A stretch of DNA of 64,000 bases from Pseudisothecium myosuroides (lineage: Eukaryota; Streptophyta; Bryopsida; Hypnales; Lembophyllaceae), in assembly GCA_951799445.1 (NCBI GenBank), contig OX637295.1, positions 18,910,001 through 18,974,000 on the forward strand, in the 5' to 3' direction. Each line of letters opens with the position of its first letter. Position 1 is the first letter of the stretch. Under the pieces are notes generated by a model, which was not told the origin of the DNA, did not search any database, and worked only from the letters and a program-made list of their open reading frames with translations. Shown piece after piece: positions 47,290 through 58,835 of the stretch. Position numbers and translations under genes: made by a program.

Positions 47290-48730
47290 ACTTAATGATC
47301 AAGGTGCATCAGAGGTAGGTTTAATATTTAGGTGTACCAAAGTACATAGTGTTTAATCATCAACCTTAAATCCAAGTCTGATTATTAATCAACTCAGAGT
47401 ATACGGTGTTCAATGAACTTCAATGTGTATCCAACTGAGTTGGATTATTAATCAATTCTGATGTGTTTAATCCAATCAAGTATACATTAGAATTTTTAAA
47501 CACATAAAATAGTTGATTAACAACACAACTTTGATGTGTTTCCAACACATCACTCCATTAACACATTAGAGTTCATTAAACATGGCATTAGTCCACGTGT
47601 TTAATGAATTCTACTCCTTCTGTCTCAAAATAAATCCCAGATTTTCTAAATTTGTTTGTCTCAAATTAAATTTGATGTTTCATTTGTTCATGGATTTGAA
47701 CATCATTTGCGGCTTTCAATGACCAAACTTGATTCAACGAAGTGGATGGAACTTCAATCATCGAATTTGAAAGAACTTTAATCACTAAAATTCTCGCAAT
47801 TGAACGACAAGTTGATTACACTGAATCACAGAGTCTGATTGTAGTTTCCTCCCATGAGCTTACTGATGACCATTCACAGGGGCTGATGTACACAAGGGTT
47901 GATGTACAATTTATGACTCTAATTGCACTAAAATCATGCGAGCTAACTAAAGAACACTGAAAAATGCTGATTATGTAGAATCGCTAACTCTAGCTACACC
48001 GATCTGATCACAAATTGTTGACTGTAAGTTGAGTGACAGGAACTGCTGACAACTAAGCTTCTAGATATTGAATTGCAATAACTCATTCCAATTGAGTAGA
48101 CAGGACCTAGTCAAAGATAATTGCGTTGGAGTTGGTGGCAGGATGATCGACATTGATTCCACTGGAGCCAACATCAAATTAGGAGAAAATGAAGTATTGA
48201 TCTGCTTAATTTTCAACATGGTCTCCTTGATTTTTGAATTCGAAACTTTGAGGTTTGCTAGGGTTTACTAAAAGCTACAAGAACAATACATTCCCGTCCA
48301 AATAGGAGCACCTTACGCACTAATCTAGCCATTTTTTAAGAAACCCCGGATTTATTTTGAGATAGAGGGAATATTAAATTACTTATTAATCCATGTGTTT
48401 AATCAATCTATGTTTAATCAATTCATTAGTCCATGTTTAATCAATTCATGTGTTTAAAAACAAATGAAACAGAATCTATTATAGATCACATGAAGGAGTT
48501 CATTAAACACATGGGCTAATTACAACTCAATGTACAAGGTGTTAATTAGATTCTATTTTATTTTATTAAAGAACAAAACAAGGTATTAATTAGAGTTAGG
48601 TTATTAATCAATTCAAAATACAAGGTGCATCAAAGTACAAGGTGTTTAATAATAAATCATAAACCTAAGGTACAAGATGTTTAATAATTAGGATTAAGGT
48701 GCATCAAAGTTAGAATACACCTCTAGTACT
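47290..48730. repeat. Degenerate repeat block with TTAATCAATT-type words, surrounding a Stowaway-like element
   Basis: Flanks 47290-47610 and 48374-48720 share words such as CAAGGTGCATCA, GTGTTTAATCA and TTATTAATCAA in both orientations. This suggests that a palindromic repeat was split by the insertion at 47612. Confidence 0.45.
47612..48373. mobile_element. Stowaway-like element, 760 bp, TA duplication
   Basis: The left end is TA then CTCCTTCTGTCTCAAAAT. The right end in reverse complement is TTCCCTCTATCTCAAAAT with TA outside. The interior is less AT-rich than its surroundings and holds two short plus-strand frames without recognisable domains. Confidence 0.7.
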
Positions 48731-48891
48731 CGAATTTTGAGCCCCCCCATACACTGACAATCATCTGGCATCCTAATATAAATTGAATAAAAATAGGGGA
48801 AAAATTGATGGAAGTGCAAAATAAAATGTAATCTTCGGGGTCCTTTGAAGGGTTTCTTAGCAGCCCTCTTGAGGATCCATTTTTTTTTAAT

Positions 48892-49628
48892 TACTCCCTC
48901 CGTCCTAAAATTATCTTCCTGTTGGTCTCATTTTTGTGTCCCAAAAAGATCTTCCGATAGTGACGTGGAGAAAGGGCCTAAAAAATAATGCTTTTGCATG
49001 TACACAGTGACTGTACCAAAATTCCCCCCCACAAAGAGGAACTTGTTTGTATTTTTTGATTGAAATAAGCAAATGGTGGCCCATGCTTACTGTACACTTT
49101 CTAAGGACCATCAATGCATATCAAAAATCAAAATCAATGAACAAATGATATGTGGAATTGTGGATGCTTCATCGGGCTGTATTGTAAAATTAGTTGATAT
49201 GGCTTGACTTTCCTACTTCTACCATGCCACTAGGAGACAAAAGCAAGTACGGCCTACCGTTCTTGGAATCGAGTAGTTGTTGATGTTTGATTCACTATTT
49301 TGAATTTGATGAAAAAAGAATGCTGTGGTGGACAACCATAGGGCAGGAATTTAAGTACACAATTGCGGAAAGTGGACAGGTTACAAAATATTGTGCGGGA
49401 GCTATTCAATTGATTGGCCAGCGGTGCTCCCCTAGAAAGGCCAAAAATTCTCATTTTTAAAGCTCTACAACTTGAATTTGATAATTAATCTAAGACTCAG
49501 ATTTGCAAGATAATAAGAGACCATCAACAATTATTTGTAGCTCAAAATGGAATTAAAAAATAATGATTTTTGGCCTTAATCCGGAACATAATGTGAAACA
49601 AGAAGATCATTTAGGGACGGAGGGAGTA
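48892..49628. mobile_element. Stowaway-like element, about 735 bp, TA duplication
   Basis: The left end is TA then CTCCCTCCGTCCTAAAAT. The right end in reverse complement is CTCCCTCCGTCCCTAAAT with TA outside. These are the classic Stowaway/mariner termini. A further matched block (TCTTC...GTCTCATTTT) follows inside. No transposase frame seen. Confidence 0.8.
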
Positions 49629-49979
49629 CAATTTTGTGGGAGTGTTGGTCACATGCTAGAGCCTAGAGTAGCTTCTTCACATTCTATTTGAATGCACAGA
49701 CACTACATTTGCAGGGACAAGTTCCACGCATACAATCATTTTGCAATGCTTGCATGAATAAATTCTAATGAACTGGGATGCAAATCTGAATTTGCCATGT
49801 GTGACCCTAACATTTGTGATGGGTGGTGAGACTTTGTATGCAATGCATGACGGTGCCATGGTGCAGTGAGAGGTGTACACTTACATTATATCATTTGTGC
49901 AAAATTATTGTAAAGATTAGTCGGACTACATGCTTTTTGAATTGTGCTTGTGCTAATTGAAACAATTGTAGCTCATTAG

Positions 49980-50200
49980 ATTATTACTTGCTAATAAGAA
50001 ATTGAAAAACTTGTAAAGTTGCCAATCAATAATTTGTGCTAATTGTAAGTTGTTAATCAATAATTTACTAATTAGAAACTTTTGAATTTAAACTTGCTAA
50101 TCAATAACTCATGAATTTGCTAACTAGCTAATTGGTAACTTTTGCTAATTGTAGCTTTCTAATCAAAACTTTTGAATTGTAACTTGCTAATAAAAAATAC
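49980..50200. repeat. Degenerate short tandem repeat
   Basis: Repeated TTGCTAATCAATAA and AACTTTTGAATT words, about 20-30 bp apart, without a fixed period. Confidence 0.5.
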
Positions 50201-50276
50201 CTATAGCTATCACCTCCTATAGCTGTCAATGTTCATTGATGTAACTGTCAGTGTGGGATTTTCTTTGTGTAGACAC

Positions 50277-50700
50277 TGCGCGGAAGCTTGTAAATGAGAT
50301 GAAGTCTAGATTTGCCAATCACGGTCTCATGGATGCATTGGATGTCGTCTATGCATAAAACTGGCTACAAGGTGATTGTGCTGCAAGTTTTTGCAAGCAC
50401 CTGGATATTGTCAAGAACTTCTAAAGAAACCAAAGTGGATTGGTGAAGATGACAAAAAAAAGTTCATTCTTGTCGTATAGGACAAGTTCCTCCTTGAATC
50501 CAAGCAACCCTTGTTCAAAATAGCCATAATGGCCAATGTTCATGTTGCCATAGAGTTGCCCCCATCGAATACCCCCGCACATCTACTAGTAAATCCGTTA
50601 ACGAAGTTGCAAAGGACTTTGGATGCCAACTTAACTTGGGAAGAACTATGGCATGTTTCTATAGTAGGCAAACATGTTTCTATCAAACGGCATCTAAAAA
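50277..50700 (+). pseudogene. hAT-like transposase remnant, C-terminal part
   Basis: The plus strand encodes, in shifting frames, KLVNEMKSRFANHGLMDALD then VVYA-stop-NWLQ, a FCKHLDIVKNF block and, from 50511, LFKIAIMANVHVAIELPPSN and NPLTKLQRTL. The order eM-x-x-RF, LM-x-A, an FK-x-x-M-x-x-N block and NPLTKLW is what I expect in the C-terminal half of the same hAT group as 46124-46790. I infer one gene split by about 3.5 kb of later insertions. It is broken by stops near 50358 and 50424. Confidence 0.55.
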
Positions 50701-50759
50701 AATAATTATATATCATCCATGTTTGTACAAATAGGCCTATCTTGCGCATGCACATCGAA

Positions 50760-50900
50760 ACATTAAAAATGGTTTTGACTTAATTTTTTTGGTCAAATCT
50801 CATCACTAAAAAGTCCTCCCAAATGGCCAATTTTTAGTTTTGTTGAAAATTATTTTTCCGATTTTCTACAAATTAAAACGTCAAAATATGTGTTTTGGGG
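50760..50900. repeat. Fragment of the hairpin family at 40340
   Basis: The words TTTTTTTGGTCAAA, TCACTAAAAAGT and CCAATTTTTAG match the inner arm of the foldback at 40340. No ends are present. Confidence 0.4.
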
Positions 50901-51119
50901 GATTACTGGATTTTGAAAGAATGTTGTGGAAAATTTTATTCAAAAACAACACATAGTATTGTCAATTCTTAAGACATTGTTGCATTGCAAGATTTTATTT
51001 GATGTGTTTCATGTCTTATATTGTCTTGAAAGTTGATGTAGTTATAACTATCATGACTTTGAATATTTTAAAATTTGGATATCAAAGTCCATGGTGTAAA
51101 AAAATTCAACAAACGGCGG

Positions 51120-51370
51120 TCAAAATCATTTGAAGTTTTCAGGTAGGATCAAAATGAAAACTTCCACTTTGAATGCAAATATTTTTCAATCTATATGGTC
51201 AAACTTCCCAAAAATTTTACCACGTCATTTTGTAAAAGTTTAGTACAAGATCCTATGCATGGTTAGATTTTTTTTAAAGTCATCTCGTAAGTTTTTTGGG
51301 GCAACACAATAGAAATGGTAGTTTTGAATGGATTTTGAGAAAGAAAATGCCTTGGGACTCTAGGAGTTAA
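51120..51370. mobile_element. Right-end fragment of a TTAA-family element
   Basis: The segment has the subterminal words of the family (a CAATCTATATGGTCAAA-like word, AAGATCCTATG, AATGGTAGTTTTGA) and ends CCTTGGGACTCTAGGAGTTAA-like. The left part is missing. Confidence 0.5.
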
Positions 51371-52676
51371 TTTCCATGTAGGTAAATGCTCATGTCTTGT
51401 ATCAAAATTTTGAGAATATCCATTAATAATTGACTTTGTATGACTCTAACCGAGTATTAAGTGTCCTTTGAATGGACATTGTCTTGGTCCTTTTAGGTTT
51501 AAGTGTAATGTGCAAATAAAATCCTACAAATTACAATAATTTGGGATTTTTACTAACAAAATGAGAAGGTTCAATGAGAAATAATAGTTTGAAATTTGAA
51601 ATAAAAAATTATTTTTAAAAATAGAAAATACAATGATAATACACAATATTGTGCAATTTGAATTTAACATATGGAATTTTGAAATTATGATAATTATTCA
51701 TTGAATTTTATTTTTATTTAAAAAAATATTAAAATAGAATAGAAACCAAATTTGCCAAACTCTATTTTTTTAGTATAAATATAAATATAAATCAAATATC
51801 CAAAATGGATGCCTTAAACTATACAATGAAGTTGACCAAGGTACATCTACTATTTGGATGCAAGAATCTTCATGGATTAAGAACCATCTTATAAAATAAT
51901 ACTGGATAATACAATTTATTATTGAATTAAGGATGTATTATTATATTACTATACAAACTAATTGAGTTTGAATAGTGCAAGACCCCTCAAACTAACTTGG
52001 ATAATTTGGAATGAATGTGATCTAATTAGTATAAACCTTTAGATGAATTTTAGATGAAAGTAGATGACACAATTGAAAGCTAAATGAAAATTATAACAAT
52101 TGAGATGTTGTGAAAATAATACAGACCCCACTATGTTGAATTTATCATAAAAAATAATGTAAACCACCATGATAGTGTTTTTGGGTAATTTTAGAATTAG
52201 TACTATAATTAGTGCTATTAGTTTGAAGTTCCACAATTGAATTATTTTTGTAATATAAGCCACTTTTTTATTTTTCATGTTTTCAACATTTGAAAATTTT
52301 CATTGAGTGTTTTATTTTGAATTGATTTTATTTTACATTATTAGCATTTCTGGATCCTTCTTGATTCTTGAAACTTTCTATTTAAAATTTAAAATTTTAA
52401 AATATTTCCAATTTTTTATTTTTAATTACAAAATTTGTATGCTCATTGTAATTATTACTTAAGATACAATGCCTCCTCACATTGGCCCTTTTTCAATATT
52501 CATTCAAATAAACCATTGTCTTGACATGTGAAAGTACCTTTGATTTTGCTTAATTTGCTAAAATGTGACATGACTTAGTTTTATGTAACTCTTAATTGGC
52601 ATTAAGTTGTACTTAATTTCTCAAGGCCTAACAACTCTTAAGAACCTCGTTAAGAACATTGGTAGGAAATTGTTGT
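51371..52676. other. AT-rich intergenic DNA, no gene seen
   Basis: I recognise no coding frame or element ends. Confidence 0.5.
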
Positions 52677-53619
52677 TTAACCCCTAAAGGTTTTTGACTA
52701 TGTTTTCACCAAAAACGCTCCAAAACTGCCATTTCTAATACTAGTGCCAAATTTTAGAAAAAAAACATCTTTGCACACATGTAACCGTAGGATCTTATAG
52801 TAAACTTGTTTGAGAAGATGTGAAAAAAATTTCAGAATTTTCCACCATATGGATTGCAAGATAATAGCGGTTGAATTGACAAAAATCCTTTTTTTGTCCC
52901 TGCGAAAATCCGGGCAGCTGCCCTTCACAAGGTCACATTTGTATGAAAAAATTTCCAAAATGGTGGTTACTCTTTGGATTCATTCTTCAAGGCAAGTTGG
53001 CTACATGCTTGAAAAATTTCAGATCATTTCAAATTGTACAACATATAGGAAAAAAATAGTAAGTAGGAAGAGGTAGAGAATGATTCAAAACACTAAATTG
53101 TTAAGAATTTATTTATGGAATTGAAAAATGCCAATCCCAACGGTTGTAATGTTGTAATCAACAACCTACACCCAATGTTTTCATTTTTTTTCAAAAATAT
53201 TGAAAATTGAGTTAAATAAAGGACTTCAAAGTTTATTTTAGAATGGAGATTCCATAACTACACTCAAACTAAGAATCCTCATAACTTCTGATTCATTGAT
53301 CGGAATGGAATGATTCAAAGCTTCCCGCGTATATATAAATCTAAAGAACCAATTTCAAATTTTTATTTTTTTTAAAAGTGATTTTTAAAGAATTTTTTTT
53401 TGCTGCCCGAGCTGCCCGCCGAACGTGGAAAATGACATATCATGCAATAACTTTTTAACCATGTAGGCAAAAGTTATGAAAATTGTTGGGCCTTAAAGCT
53501 ACTCCTCGGGCACATCTTGTGTGAAAATTTCAAAGAAAAAAAAAAAAAACTCCACTCGTAGTGAGCTGCCCAAAAAAGCTATGTTCTCAAAAAAGCATGT
53601 TCAGGGCTTTAGGGGTTAA
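52677..53619. mobile_element. TTAA-flanked element, second subfamily, 943 bp, reverse orientation
   Basis: It begins TTAACCCCTAAAGG and ends GGGCTTTAGGGGTTAA. It is the reverse complement of the copy at 37551 over most of its length and lacks the MITE found there. Its right border lies 1 bp from the copia LTR. Confidence 0.7.
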
Positions 53620-53620
53620 C

Positions 53621-53989
53621 TGCAATGACTCGTCAGTCACACAAGCATCAAACTCATACTTTATCATGAGGAAAACAGATACTCGTAGTTTCTTCCTGAC
53701 AGTCAAAACAAGTGTATATTAATGCTTAATATAACTTACATACTATCCTCTGCACCATGCTTGGTCTACAGAGTACACCATGACTGCACACTCTAAAACC
53801 AGCGCTTTATGAGCATGACAACCTATGTAACAGAGAGAGACTCAAACGGCTCAGTATTCAAGTTAATACCTAATGCTAATACTAGAGGTACGTATCAAGA
53901 AGCTCTACCGATTCGGTTATTAGTTGCTGGTACATCATGATGCCGAATTCTCATCCATGTGAGTCATCCAGTGCTGGGTACATCCAACA
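53621..53989 (-). repeat. Copia LTR (3' LTR), about 369 bp
   Basis: Read on the minus strand it starts TGTTGGATG directly after a purine-rich AGTGGGAG tract and ends in CA at 53621. TG...CA borders and a polypurine tract next to TGTTGG are typical of Ty1/copia elements. The inner border is well supported. The outer border is inferred from the CA dinucleotide and the abutting TTAA element. The 5' LTR is outside the window. Confidence 0.6.
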
Positions 53990-54055
53990 CTCCCACTCAG
54001 CACTGTGATGACCGTCTAGGATCTCCCACTCAGCACTGTGATGATCGCCTAGTTT
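53990..54055. repeat. 33-bp tandem duplication beside the LTR
   Basis: CTCCCACTCAGCACTGTGAT occurs at 53990 and again at 54023, each followed by a similar tail. It duplicates the polypurine-tract region of the copia element. Confidence 0.8.
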
Positions 54056-57000
54056 GCATGGGAGTCTGCTAGGCTGCGCAGACGCTCAAAACGGTCGTAG
54101 AGGAGCGGTTTGGTCATAATATCTGCAATCTGGTTGTCTATATGGACGTAAGTTATAGTAATGTTACCATCTGACTCCGCATCGCGTATCTTGTAGTACT
54201 TGATATCAATGTGCTTGGTGCGCTGATGAAATACCGGATTTTTGATGAGCCCGATAGCCGACTGATTGTCACAAAACAACTCTGTGGGGTCCGGTTGTGG
54301 TGATCGTATGCTCTGTAGTAAACGTCGCATCCAGAGTACCTCCTGTGTAGCAGTGTAGCTAATGCAGCAGCAATGTATTTGGATTTTGTTGTGCTTAGCG
54401 ACGTGCATGTCTACTTCCTGCTACCCTAAGCGATAGGACCATTGTTCAGCATGAGTAGGAAACCTGAGCGGGACTTGCAATCGTCGCAGTCAGCAGCGTA
54501 ATTGGCATCGCAGTGAGCGGTCAGACGATTGGGTCTTGCGTTGCGCCTGTAAGTGATTGTATGTCCAAGAGTCCCTTTGAGATATTTTAAGATTCTCTTT
54601 ACTCCTGAGACATGGGCCTCGGTAGGGCGGTTGCTGAATTTGGACATGTTACTGACAGCATAGCTGATGTCGAAGCGAGTCCCAATATGTGCAAACTGTA
54701 GACAGCCGATGCATTCCTTATAAGGAAACGTGACAGATGATTCATAGTTGGTGGCTGAACGCATGTGTACGGCGCTAGCTGGGTCAGATGGCACTGTAAT
54801 AGGGTGACAATCCTCGTGGCAAAACCTACAAAGCACTCGCTCAAGATATCGCTGTTGGTTGACATGAATGAGGCCCTGGCCTCGATCCCTTGTAATATGG
54901 AGGCCAACGTACACTTCCGCTAAACCTTTCGTAATCTGAAAGGCACCCCCCATATAGTTAAGAATATCCTCTATACTGTCATTGATCGTGCTGCATATCA
55001 TTCCATCGTCAACCCAAATGCATAAGATCAGTTTGGGAATGGTCTTGTTGACATAGACGCAGCTGTCGGCATTTGAGACGATTAGATCAAAGGCCTGTAA
55101 AAAATGATCAAACTTCCTATTCCAGACACGCACGCTTTGCTTGAGACCATACAGGGCCTTGTTAAGTCGGCAGACAAGGCGCCTATTTGCAAGATGTCCC
55201 ACCTCGAAGTCGATGGGTTGCTGCATATAGATTAATTCTCTGAGGAGCCCATTGAGATATGCAATGCAGACATCGAACTGAGTGATGTTGAGGTCCTTTG
55301 CGGCTGCAACGGAGAGAATAGTGCGAATAGCGTCAAACTTCACAACTAGGCTGAATGTTTCTTTGTAATCAACTCCTTTTCTCTGCGTGAAGCCTTTTGC
55401 CACGAGTCTGGCCTTGTAGCAAGAAACTGAGCCATCTGTTGCAAGTTTTAATTTAAACACCCACTTGCACTTCACCAAGTTGCTCTCTTTAGGGATTTCC
55501 TCAAGCGTCCAAGTATCGTTTTGAACGAGTGATTTGTATTCTTCGCGCATGGCCGCAAGCCAGTGTTCACGTTCTAGATATGCTATGGCATTAGCATAAG
55601 TTTCTGGTTCGACAGGTAGCTTAGTGCGTGCCAAACATGCGTATGAATTCCAGTTGACTGGGTAGATCCATTCGCCTAATCGAGTAGGTGGGTTTCGTGG
55701 CCGGGTTGAACGCGGGGCTGGATCAGTCGCTTCGGGAGGTGATGCTTCCACTGGTTCAGGAGCTGGCGGCGTAGGGCTAAACGGAAGCCCTGGTGAGGCA
55801 GCATCAAAGAAATAGGGGTCGGTGGCATCGTCGCCTCCAGAGTCATTGCTGAAAGCTGCATGTTGATTGTGGTGGGTCAAAAGAATGTCGTCGGAGCTAT
55901 TGGAATTTTGACCGGGACCAGGATGGTCAAATGTGTCGTCCGTCTCTACGTCAGGTGAGCTGGGATTGACGATGTCCAAAATCACAGGTGTTGGTTGAGC
56001 TACGACCGGTGGTTGCTGAATGGCAAGAACGAAAACTGGTGGTAAACGGGGTCTTGGTGCAGGTGGTGGTGTTAGCTCGCCTTCGACGCCAAACCATTGA
56101 TGGGGCTGATCGTTGTCAAGACCTTCCTCCGTAAGATCTTCGTCGAAGAGCACATCACGACTTTCGTCCATTCGCTTGAGATCGTTGTTCCAGACCCTAT
56201 ACGCCTTGCTCGTTGCAAAATATTCCATGAATACTCCTTTCCTGCTCTTGGGTGCTAGTTTTCTCCGGAATTCCTTTGGAACGTAGACGTATGCTGTGGT
56301 TCCAAAGATTTGCATATGTGATACAGACGGCTTATCTTTGTACCACAATTCAAAAGGAGTGCGTCCTTCAATAGTCCGCGTGGATGTGCGGTTCAAGGAG
56401 TAAACCGCAGTATGCACTGCTTCTCCCCAAAATCGAATGTGGACGTTAGATGAGTGGAGCATGCTGCGTACCGCCTCCATGATTGTACGGTTGTCACGTT
56501 CGGACGCCCCACTTCGTTGAGGTGTGTACGCTGTGGTTAACTCCTGCTTAATATCCTGTTCTTGCAAGTATTTTACGAAAGCTGTGTTCTTGTACTCAGT
56601 GCCTCGGTCACTTGGAACGATTTTGACTGAGTTTCCAGTCTTGCTTGAGCTGGGCAACAAAACGTTGAAATGCCGCAAGTGTGTCGGGTTTGGTTTTTAA
56701 ACATTCGATAACATGGAAACCCGAACAATTGTCCTTGAAAAGAACAAAGTATAAGGCTCCTCCAACTGAGGGTGTATTCATAGGCCCACAGAGGTCAGAG
56801 TAAATCAGATCACCTGGCTTGGTGGATCGGACTCTATTCTCATCGCTAGGAAACGAAGCTCTAGTGTGTTTGCCATATGCACATCCAGAGCAGAATGATT
56901 GGCTCTTTGTATTCAGAACCAAACCATAAACAACACCCTGCGATGCCATTTTTTGAATTGTGGCATAGTTAAGATGAGCTAATCTCCTATGCTAGATATC

Positions 57001-57342
57001 AAGAGTTTGCGTACTCTCGACAGTGGTGGGGATACCAAAAAAAGTTGCAGAAGTGGCGGCCAAGGCTACGGTGGCTACTTCAGGCAGAACAACTTCTATG
57101 TTTAATCTGTACATGCAACTGTATATACTACCGGTCATAACTACTTGGCCGTTTTCAAGCATTTGGCATCCGGTATCGGTGTGAAGCGTATAAATTTTCT
57201 TTTGAGCGGCAACGTAGGAAGAAAATAAATTTTGACCTAAGGAGAGGACATGGATTACCCCTTTGAGTGTGCCAAAACTGTAGTGGTTGCTGTGCGGGAT
57301 TGTGATGATATCGCCGATTCCAATGACAAGAAGCATCGCACT
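54049..57342 (-). pseudogene. Copia polyprotein pseudogene (GAG-pre-integrase, integrase, RT, RNase H)
   Basis: Four minus-strand open segments make up the remnant: 56992-57342 (end of the protease/linker region), 56608-56949 (zinc-binding and integrase start, with CSGCAYGKH and YSDLCGP), 54426-56678 (rest of integrase with SDRGTEY and GASERDN, a Pro/Ser-rich linker, then reverse transcriptase with KARLVAKGFTQ, ITQFDVCIAYLNG, ALYGLKQ and WVDDG), and 54049-54408 (RNase H end, with LFCDNQSAI and HIDIKY). A TAG at 56992-56994 stands where the family has Trp before HRRLAHLN. A frame change falls near 56640-56680. The start of RNase H is disrupted near 54408-54426. WVDDG replaces the common YVDDM-type motif. 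It cannot make a full polyprotein. Confidence 0.85.
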
Positions 57343-57500
57343 CACTACAAGAATATCAGGGTTTTATGACTGCGTGAATGACTACAATTTCAGTCATTGT
57401 GGACAGGAATAACTTCTACAAAATTGAACGTGCTGTAGTCATTGTGGACGAGTCCTTTATTGGAATGACTACATTTCTATTGTCACCATCCGTCTTCCTA
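57343..57500. repeat. CACTA terminal and subterminal repeat region
   Basis: After the terminal repeat there are at least four direct or inverted copies of a GAATGACTACA/GTAGTCATTGTGG word. In CACTA elements such motifs are binding sites for the accessory transposition protein. Confidence 0.65.
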
Positions 57501-58124
57501 CAGAGGTCTTCATCGACAGAATTTTCTGACGTCAACTGTCTACGTGGCGGTTTGTTTCTGACATGGCACTTTCCGCGTGTAGTTGTATTTCAGTCATATA
57601 TGTGTTTTTCCTCAGAGTATGAGTGGTGGTGGGCCCCACTTAGGGACAAACTGCTGTCTTCGTGTAGTGAGGTGGGAGTACAATGTTAGTTGCGTTCGAG
57701 TCATACATGTTCAAACCTTCCTACTGCTTAGACACTGCTGTGATAGCTGAGTAATATAGTAGTTTTATTTTTCATATCATGAAGCAGGATGATATCTTGT
57801 AGAAGCTCATTTCTCAGTTACTTACATATAACTGGGAGAAAATCACTACACTAATAAATGACTGCTAAGCAGAGCGTGAAGTCATTTCTGAGTTAGTTAG
57901 CCAGCTTTCATAACAGAGTGAATGAGAGTTCAATGACTAAGTCCAGTATACTATGCCGGCTACTGCAAAGTCCTTGGGGTAGAGGACATTAACTTCCTAC
58001 AATGAGCTATGCCCTTGCTATACAAAGACCGTCAAGGAGAAGTATTGAAGGTATCCTATTTTAAACAAGTCCGCTCCTGCATACACCGCAACGATCCTAT
58101 GCCTGCCATTTCTATAACTATACA

Positions 58125-58391
58125 TTAGGTGGTAAACTTCATGTATTTCTCGTCCCAGAGCACATTACCGCCTCTTGCATCTCCCACTTTCACCTGATCG
58201 GCATCAGGGTTTGAGACCATCAAGTGCACATTCGGATGCATAACCTCCTTCACATCAACTTTCAGCCATGAATCTGGGATGTCCACGTGGTGGAACTTGT
58301 CCACCTTTGCTACGCCACTGATGATTCCCACTGCCACTCTCTGCCTTGTGGACCGAGGGTTTATGAAAAAAACTTCATCTCCCTTGCAGAA
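58125..58391 (-). pseudogene. 3' exon of the CACTA gene, DUF8039-like domain
   Basis: The exon starts after an acceptor GTGCAG (just right of 58391) and reads FCKGDEVFFINPRSTRQRVA, VGIISG, FHHVDIPDSWLKVDVKEV, VGDARGGNVLWDEKYM. The VAVG opening, the central LKVDVKEV-like beta strand and the GDA...V-W ending resemble a domain often found in plant transposon proteins (DUF8039). This is recognition by pattern only. It ends in a stop at 58125. It probably continues the gene whose larger exons lie at 58836-60347 and upstream. Confidence 0.45.
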
Positions 58392-58835
58392 CTGCACGAG
58401 GCAAATCTTCTATTAGCTTCTTCCACAACCACATACTAGAGGAATGCAAAATGCATGTCTGCCGACTAGTCATTCCTGCAGAGACTTCATACAGCAGTGA
58501 CTATAGTATGACTCAATAATGACAATGCGCAATGAAAGAAATGACTGACCGAACACTCTACTTGCGAAACACTTGTCACAGGCATCCTTGTTACACAACG
58601 GGGCTAGCAAAAAAAAAATGCAGACCCCTAGTGCTCTATGCTTACGGTTTCTTGGAGTTTACCTTCTGGGCAATTGCCTCACGTTTCTTCTCCCCCCCTG
58701 TTGTTGTCTTCGGCCTCAGGTCCCGCTTCCCCGCTTTTTTCTACAAGCACACCAATTCCATGTTAGATTTCTTGTTCAAATGAAGGTGAGGGGACATCCA
58801 CAAACTGGAACCACGTGGTTCGCAAGTCCCCTCAC

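Larger units (their letters stand above)
53621..57342 (-). mobile_element. Ty1/copia retrotransposon, dead, cut by a CACTA element
   Basis: On the minus strand, in order: end of the protease region, GAG-pre-integrase, integrase, reverse transcriptase, RNase H, polypurine tract and 3' LTR. Integrase before reverse transcriptase is the diagnostic copia order. The 5' part is missing at 57343, where the CACTA element begins; it should resume beyond the window if the insertion is simple. The 33-bp segment next to the LTR is tandemly duplicated. Confidence 0.85.
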
